Assembly: GCA_016872645.1 (NCBI GenBank)
Contig: VGZH01000032.1
Location: 1 to 58,670, forward strand
DNA: 58,670 nt
Source of the DNA: Planctomycetota bacterium
Lineage (GTDB): Bacteria > Planctomycetota > Planctomycetia > Planctomycetales > Planctomycetaceae
Direction of reading: 5' to 3'
Position numbers and translations under genes: made by a program. The notes below the pieces were generated by a model. The model saw only the letters and a program-made list of their open reading frames with translations, had not been told where the DNA came from and searched no databases. Positions 54,901-58,670 of this stretch are shown here, one piece after another (the stretch's first letter is position 1; each line of letters starts with the position of its first letter).

Positions 54901-57900
54901 ACGGAGTTGGAAGAAGAGAAAGCCAACAACGGTGGCATCGACATCAATGACAACGCGGGGAACGCTCAGTACCTCGGTGAACTGGCTCCGCAACATAAGA
55001 CGGGGCCGCAGGCAGACTCGCTGGGTGTGACCACGCGCATCAACAGCGACGACAATCGGCCGGCTGGTTTTGAAGTTCAAGGGTTTATCAGCGCGGATGA
55101 TGCTGGTGACGTTGATATTTACAGCTTCGATGCCACCGCTGGCAGCGAGATCTGGGTCGACCTCGATCGCACGCGCGGCGCGGCACTCGATCCGGTTGTT
55201 GAACTGGTTCGAGCCGACGGCTTTGTGCTGGTGCGTGCCCGCTTCAACCCGCTCACGAATCGCGTCGAGGATTTGAACGGCAATGCACAGCCAGCCAATC
55301 AGCAACTGACCAAGTTCGACTATGATGGCGGCGACTTTTACACGTTCAACTTCCGTGATACCGGCTTCCGCACGACTCTGCCGGGCAATGCTGGAACCGT
55401 TGGCACGTACTTCGTCCGCGTCCGCAGCAATCAAGCAACCAATGCCAATCTCAACAACGTGATTGATGGCGGCCTGACCAGCGGCGAGTATCAGTTGCAA
55501 ATCCGCCTGCGGCAAACGGACGAGAAGCCCGGCTCGGTGGTTCGCTTTGCCGATATCCGGTTCGCGACGATCGGCATCGAAGTCAACGGCCTGCCACGGC
55601 ACTCGCCGCTGCTGGGCGAATCGATGGAGACCACCGCGCAAAATAACGGTCCGAACCAGACGCATCAGCCGTTGGGTAACTTGCTCGATTCCGACCGCAA
55701 CACGATCAGCTTCGGCGGGACATTAAGTTCCGGCAATGATCAGGACTTCTTCCGATTCAATAGCGACTACGCCAGGACGATTCTCGGCGATTCGATTCAG
55801 GTGATTGGCGGTTCCAGCGGTGGCGGCAAGACTTGGACGGCGGTGTTCGATCTGGACTATGCCGATGGTCTGTCGCGCGGCGATACGACGCTAACCGTCT
55901 ACGATGCCGGCGGACGGCCGATCTTGATTGGTCGTGAATCGAGCATCGAAGACGATCGTCCGGCCACCGGAACTGGCGTCAACGGGCTCCCGCAAGGGAG
56001 CGATCTCGACGATCTTACGCGCGGTTCGGTCGGTCCGCTGGATCCCTTCATCGGTCCGGTGCAGTTGCCGACGGGGAATCCGGGCGATACCACGAACTAC
56101 AGCGTGGCGGTCAGTTCGAATCGTTTCACCAACTCGCAACTCGATCAGACCTACGATGCCACCCCCACGAACCCGCTGGTTCGGTTGGAGCCGGTTAACT
56201 CGGTCACGCGCATCGTGGAAGATCACATCGGCGTCCAAGGCTACGATTCCAACGGCGCGCAAGTGGACCCCACTTTGGTCGACGGACTGTTTGATATCAC
56301 CAGCGCTGCATCGCTGAGCACCAATGTCCGGCCGTTTGATTTCGGTGACGTGGTGCTGTTCGTCAACCAGGGGGACGCGCTGCGGACGGTGAATCCGCTT
56401 TTCGGGCAGTTGGTGACCACGATCGACACCGATTTGACAGCCGGCAACGACTTCATGCAGGACATCGTGATGCGCTCGGACGGAACGCTTTACGGTTATC
56501 AACGAGTCGACGCCACCCCCAACACGGCGGGACGATTGGTGAGGATCAACACCGGCGACGGCACGCTGACAACGGTCGGAACGGACAATATCCCAGGCGA
56601 GTCTGCGCCCTTCGTGGACGGCAACAATTCAGACTTCGACGATCTGACGATCACCGACGAAGTTGGGGCCGTCACGTTCCGCCGCACCGATGGCCCGTCC
56701 TACGAAGGCTACTACAGCGTTTTTGAAAACGAAGGGGGAGGAACGGGGGCCTCCGACACGACCCGTAATTCCAAGTTGTACCGGTTCGACCCGGCTACCG
56801 GCGTAATTGCCAATTCGGCAAACGATCAAGGCTTTGCCAACATTCAGTACGCGGGCGTGACCTACGCCACCGCAACGATCACGGTGCTCAACACCGCGCC
56901 TGACTCGACCACCATCAGGTTGCAGGCGCGGGCTCCGGGAACCGGCGGCAACGGCATCACGATCAACGTGATCTACGCCGGGGATGGGGGCCAATCGGTC
57001 AGTGCGGGCGGTCGCACCATCACCGTCAGTGCTGGAACGGCCGCGACCGCGCAGGGCATCGTGGACGCGATCAACCAGCACCCGGTTGCCGGACTGCTGG
57101 TCCAAGCGGCTCGGATCACGAACAACGACGTCACGGGGGACGCCAACGTCATCACTAGCGGTACAACGACAGGTGGTACGCAAGGGGTGGCCGGGGTCAT
57201 CAAAGGGAACGTGACCGGGTTGGCGTTTAACCAGTTCAACGGCGGCAATCTGTTCGGCGTGACCAGTCGTGGCGAGTTCATCAGCATCAATCGGGACACT
57301 GGGCGGGCGACCCTGATTAAGGACTTCAGCCTGCCCGCGAACGGCAGCATTGGCACTAACGCGGGCACGAACGGTTTCCAGGGCTTGGCGTTGGGGCCGC
57401 AAAACGTCGATGCCAACGGAAACGGCACCGGAGGTGATTTCGCCAACACGTTCTTTGCGATTACGCAAGACGGACGGCTGGTCGCCTTTGACAACACAGG
57501 GAATACCGTCAGCGCGTTTGACAGCAATCGGCAAACGCAAACGGTCAGTATTCTCGGCGAGCAGGAAACGCTGGTCGGCGGGCATACCATCGAGGACGTC
57601 ACGCTCCAAGTGACCGACGCCAGCGTGTTCACGTCGCCGACGCCGTTCGACATTCAGATCGGTACCGAGCGGATGACGGTCACGAATGTGAATACGGCCA
57701 CTGACATTCTGACGGTCGTTCGTGGAGTGAACGCCACCTTCGTTTCCACCGTCAGTGCGGTGACTCCGGTGTTGTCGACGGACAATTCCGTGTTTGTGGC
57801 GAATGCCAGCCTGTTCGCGACGGCGACGCCGTTCATGATCCGCATCGATAACGAATTGATGCGCGTGAATACTGTGGCCGTTGGAGCGAACCGACTGGAT

Positions 57901-58670
57901 GTGACGCGCGGGGCGACAGTCGGCTCGGTGCGAGCAAACCACAACTCCGGTACGGCCGTTTATGAAACCTCCGCCGTGGCGCACGTCACAGGCGAGCGCA
58001 TCTTCGACCTGACCAGCGAATACACCCTGACGTTCGATACCGGCACGCAGTTGCTGACCACCGCGCCGCTCAGCGTGAATGCGCCGGGGGCCAGTAGCTC
58101 GGCACAGGATGAGAGCCAGGAATTGGACGTCGTCGCCTACAGCGGCACCTGGGGCATCGACATCGTCAACGACTTCGCACGCACGACCGCCCTGCGGGCG
58201 AACGTGCCGGCATCCACCAGTGGTGCCACGGGCACGATCCAGGTGCAAAGCACCGCTGGCTTCCCGGCCGCGCCATTTATCCTCCGTGTCGAAGACGAAT
58301 TGATGCGGGTCACGGGGGTCGGTGCCAACAGCTTCACCGTGATCCGTGGCGTGCGCAACACGTCGGCCGTGGCACATCAAGGGGCCACGACGTCCGGTCA
58401 AACGCTGGCGCCAGAGACGGTCTATCAGGTACTCACCACGACGCTCAACGAGCCAGGCAATCTGGCAGCGGCGCCGACAACGACGATTGCTGCAACATCT
58501 GGTTTGGACAATTCCGCCGCCACAATCACGTTCGATGTGACGGACGCCGCCTTCGCAGCCGCGCTCGTCAACGACGTGTCTGTTCTGCGGATCGACGCTG
58601 AAGAGATGCTGGTGCGAAACGTCGCCGGCACGACGATCACCGTCGATCGTGGCAGCAACGGCACAGCGGT
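48901..58670 (+). CDS. Giant multidomain surface metalloprotease/adhesin, 3' end beyond window
   Basis: The ATG at 48901 opens a frame that stays open to the window edge (at least 3256 codons); I read it continuously and the key motifs all fall in frame. A basic N-terminus leads to EGLEERLVLTP (residues 44-54), an LEPR-XLL-like export motif of planctomycete giants. Beta-rich repeats follow. A pre-peptidase C-terminal (PPC) type domain is near residue 726 (DFDLYKFEVQANSTI). A matrixin-like metalloprotease begins near residue 900 with zinc motif HEIGHIIGLGH at 1007-1017. A second PPC domain (SDIDLYQFNV, 1053) follows. A right-handed beta-helix-like region lies at about 1380-1985 (GDWGGL twice). 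Two more PPC domains start at about 2070 and 2260, then a propeller-like stretch (2430-2880). Five related modules (about 1290 and 2900-3256) carry E-M-V...RG motifs. Probably cell-surface. The start follows AGAGG. Confidence 0.85.
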   Translation, partial: MFFTPWLRSFSRRIRFSKRRQKRLSPQQHQKMLRGPIVVSQNVEGLEERLVLTPPSFVSVTPNGGLFLSDGATLTESPRELLFQFSPGQTLAAAQSTLSVAVNSGATFLTLPTAAEINKFSSLTTPFNVQIGRDGSEIATVSSVDVPLRRLNLTSPTTAAHAIGESVTLASLTAIQIYAAGNDGGFRAASAVTDFNSAGSVVLRLGTARLGAAENGRILTINKSDLGLNALPTITGAAGAITLRLNSNTTTPTTANGLIQFLQTDATAKTLLTAELVSGSGTTSLAAIANGTNLTLNGAGAASALSSLGATPGFSMQFRAKASGPAGNLISLQFVGRNLGSATPLINVVGNRIEVTLNNGASPTLASNLITAIQGNAQANALISVSTVFGNSATSLAETPDGTLLQLSGADQLLSPGYRDLQSGSTNEVIYRFAEALGDDKYRIQVVGAGANPLVNTGLEVLNDTNLDGVGADSLLTLTLNLGTQISAVVPQPVIRNQVLTVLNAANVTDGDVLLIDPGTLSALGTPNLFAFEFDRTGGVRAGNTPIDITAAVTATDVANAIVAAITLQTANMRGVSASNVAGVVTVVGNAFDPRLTLSQANSTAMSVKAGGLTPRQNLVNVYFNPDQLVSSLATDPRFYQLIDTQGTVATTDDQMRIPTSVIYDNVHNTAVLDFGLNLPTATYKLRTGSSDETNNTIGTAVDVGRIHGSSPFRQLGFIGDAGGNADFDLYKFEVQANSTITATVQPGTSLDSTLRLFSDAGVPLGATTVLNGGLGGTDQISFVSLLGGTFYLGVSNSVNNVYSAVDGSGTVAGGTTGTYQLTIASNTLVSASDNNSSFATATQLGQLGRGGQVFQSRIEAQQGIPVPPPAGGPDEPGHREIPAESHGVGPGTAPSAPGALGIVRFNFPLTYGVDSQGNTLFNQITEDQKQRAREIYEIYGRLYGFEVAEGGGTGIVTGDIRVVDPSMPPDAAAGIAGGGLAVMNARLNFTATDNQFGGSWMGIALHEIGHIIGLGHSYELRSVQGNGTAGEDQYPGHNDIVHGRRIRPNNGSDIDLYQFNVATTGNFTAEIVAERDASLLSNGLLDSVLRLYKLNTDGTRTQIAQNDDYFSADSYLNLTLDAGTYFVGVSSTGNNDYDPTISDTGFGGTSDGNYRLKLNFTTETSASLGQLSGVVSAASNATPIVITSNAHGLINGNQVTVSGVGGNTAANGTFTVTVLDGNSFRLDNSIGNGVYAAGTGTWFRTTDARFDGDLDNKAGGPANEFAFRSGTTLYVDKSVITNLTSAINSVTTAIPVRDASVFTSPTPFNIRIDNEEMSVTGINGNTLTVTRAQNGTTAASHTSGKAVRPVSANGTSTNPFGLISDAIAAAAEGNLIRIVGNGGTDNDILTVADNRPYLIGLNDAFAVLEDGSTFVAPKNVVVQMDAGALFKLNRGVIDAGTSAVGLDRSGGALQVLGNTRQSVFFTSHENDLIGGDSDGVTDGANAGDWGGLVMRADSDFQAADAAANPDAPGIFLNYINHADISFGGGLVTVNSVTSTFNSIHIVTARPTVTHNIIRNGGDAAMSADPDSFDDSRWRIGPELFANQLINNTLNGIFVRIVTTAGVPQDRLTKTARFDDTDIVHLITQNLEIVGNAGGPLNGTPRPSGRLAVDPGVVVKFGSSRIEGLRGSSHLITEGTPGNPVILTSVNDDRYGAGGTYDSTNNGTSVVAAAGDWGGLMFNAVSRLSMDNAYVAFAGGNIPIEGGFDNFNTIEAHHNTSVRVANTLFENNAAGGGGNRNGRGSSTAATIFVRQAQPIIVNNTFRNNGGAVIDINANAMLSTFQRDTGSSTGDLGAFTQFAGNHGPLVRLNRMEGNGINGMNVRGDILTTESVWDDTDIVHVLRSEIRVDQHHTYSGLRLQSNPGESLVVKLLGANAGFTADGILLDIDDRIGGTVQILGQPGFPVVLTSLNDDSVAASLDPRGFPQFDTDNDGAASPAVPGQWRSILFNRNSNDRNVRTELEEEKANNGGIDINDNAGNAQYLGELAPQHKTGPQADSLGVTTRINSDDNRPAGFEVQGFISADDAGDVDIYSFDATAGSEIWVDLDRTRGAALDPVVELVRADGFVLVRARFNPLTNRVEDLNGNAQPANQQLTKFDYDGGDFYTFNFRDTGFRTTLPGNAGTVGTYFVRVRSNQATNANLNNVIDGGLTSGEYQLQIRLRQTDEKPGSVVRFADIRFATIGIEVNGLPRHSPLLGESMETTAQNNGPNQTHQPLGNLLDSDRNTISFGGTLSSGNDQDFFRFNSDYARTILGDSIQVIGGSSGGGKTWTAVFDLDYADGLSRGDTTLTVYDAGGRPILIGRESSIEDDRPATGTGVNGLPQGSDLDDLTRGSVGPLDPFIGPVQLPTGNPGDTTNYSVAVSSNRFTNSQLDQTYDATPTNPLVRLEPVNSVTRIVEDHIGVQGYDSNGAQVDPTLVDGLFDITSAASLSTNVRPFDFGDVVLFVNQGDALRTVNPLFGQLVTTIDTDLTAGNDFMQDIVMRSDGTLYGYQRVDATPNTAGRLVRINTGDGTLTTVGTDNIPGESAPFVDGNNSDFDDLTITDEVGAVTFRRTDGPSYEGYYSVFENEGGGTGASDTTRNSKLYRFDPATGVIANSANDQGFANIQYAGVTYATATITVLNTAPDSTTIRLQARAPGTGGNGITINVIYAGDGGQSVSAGGRTITVSAGTAATAQGIVDAINQHPVAGLLVQAARITNNDVTGDANVITSGTTTGGTQGVAGVIKGNVTGLAFNQFNGGNLFGVTSRGEFISINRDTGRATLIKDFSLPANGSIGTNAGTNGFQGLALGPQNVDANGNGTGGDFANTFFAITQDGRLVAFDNTGNTVSAFDSNRQTQTVSILGEQETLVGGHTIEDVTLQVTDASVFTSPTPFDIQIGTERMTVTNVNTATDILTVVRGVNATFVSTVSAVTPVLSTDNSVFVANASLFATATPFMIRIDNELMRVNTVAVGANRLDVTRGATVGSVRANHNSGTAVYETSAVAHVTGERIFDLTSEYTLTFDTGTQLLTTAPLSVNAPGASSSAQDESQELDVVAYSGTWGIDIVNDFARTTALRANVPASTSGATGTIQVQSTAGFPAAPFILRVEDELMRVTGVGANSFTVIRGVRNTSAVAHQGATTSGQTLAPETVYQVLTTTLNEPGNLAAAPTTTIAATSGLDNSAATITFDVTDAAFAAALVNDVSVLRIDAEEMLVRNVAGTTITVDRGSNGTA
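52776..52950 (+). repeat. Protein module copy 1 (E-M-V-RG type) of the giant gene
   Basis: It encodes about 58 residues with FNIRIDNEEMSVTGI, LTVTRAQNGT, and ASHTSGKAV. Copies at 57604-57770, 57790-57966, 58204-58400 and 58540-58670 share F.I.I..E.M.V..V and the V.RG motif. The DNA of this copy matches copy 2 exactly over 34 bases (52794-52827 and 57615-57648). Confidence 0.7.
57604..58670 (+). repeat. Array of four related protein modules (copies 2 to 5) of the giant gene
   Basis: Four consecutive to near-consecutive modules have anchors FDIQIGTERMTV, FMIRIDNELMRV, FILRVEDELMRV and SVLRIDAEEMLV, each followed by an RG motif (VVRG, VTRG, VIRG, VDRG) and often by H and G (HNSGTAV, HQGATTSG). 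Copies 3 and 4 are separated by a different segment (about 57970-58200). The array continues past the window edge. Confidence 0.7.

Noticed and set aside
53965-55665. 566-codon minus-strand frame opposite the giant gene
   Set aside because: Same reason: antisense shadow with no domain, opposite the beta-helix and PPC regions.
56629-58401. 590-codon minus-strand frame opposite the giant gene
   Set aside because: Arg/His/Asp-rich antisense shadow, no ribosome site, no recognisable fold.

Overview
The window looks like a chromosomal segment of a planctomycete (Planctomycetes/Planctomycetota). The evidence is three DUF1501 proteins, two large cytochrome-c/DUF1549/DUF1553 (PSCyt/PSD1) proteins, a BBP7-like outer-membrane barrel, long leucine-rich-repeat and beta-propeller secreted proteins, a FloA-NfeD module, and a giant surface protein with an LEPR-XLL-like N-terminal motif. 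Coding sequence is G+C rich. I saw no tRNA, rRNA, CRISPR array, transposase or phage gene. All family names are recognised by eye from motifs; no database search was possible.

Layout. 1-147: C-terminal tail of a HEAT-repeat protein, probably epoxyqueuosine reductase. 496-9206: outer-membrane and housekeeping genes (BBP7-like porin, ComF, SMP-30/gluconolactonase, a dihydroorotate-dehydrogenase-like flavoprotein, a Fur regulator, FlgM-like anti-sigma factor, TolC-like lipoprotein). 9304-13993: first DUF1553-DUF1501 operon. 14120-19975: SDR dehydrogenase, MscS channel, citrate synthase and an ABC-F ATPase. 20570-26647: second DUF1553-DUF1501 operon followed by a secreted PHB-depolymerase-like esterase and a RidA-like protein. 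26721-34906: a secretion-rich block (LRR protein, third DUF1501, two paralogous propeller proteins, one BNR/sialidase-like protein). 34950-37584: a conserved hypothetical that appears frameshifted, and a membrane-anchored cytochrome lipoprotein. 37565-39403: small membrane proteins (DUF5989, SxtJ-like, DUF456, a five-helix protein). 39419-43152: an operon-like run of NfeD, FloA and two unknowns. 43387-46229: YggS and a FadB/FadJ-type beta-oxidation enzyme. 46359-48510: an unknown secreted protein and a class IV aminotransferase. 48901 to the window end: one open frame of at least 3256 codons encoding a giant multidomain surface metalloprotease, cut by the window edge.

How the genes work together. 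The paired DUF1553/DUF1501 proteins, the propeller/sialidase-like proteins and the esterase suggest polymer degradation outside the cytoplasm; this is inference from planctomycete biology, not shown by the sequence. NfeD and FloA form a membrane-microdomain module. DUF5989 and SxtJ form a pair that I remember sitting beside a carbamoyltransferase, which is absent here.

Between and inside the genes are several different palindromic repeats. One lies in frame inside the flavoprotein gene and one supplies the 3' end of the first gene. The points most worth a second look are the giant gene and its duplicated modules, the repeat within the flavoprotein, the probable frameshift near 35830, the divergent genes whose ATG codons overlap at 38209-38212, and the orphan DUF5989/SxtJ pair.
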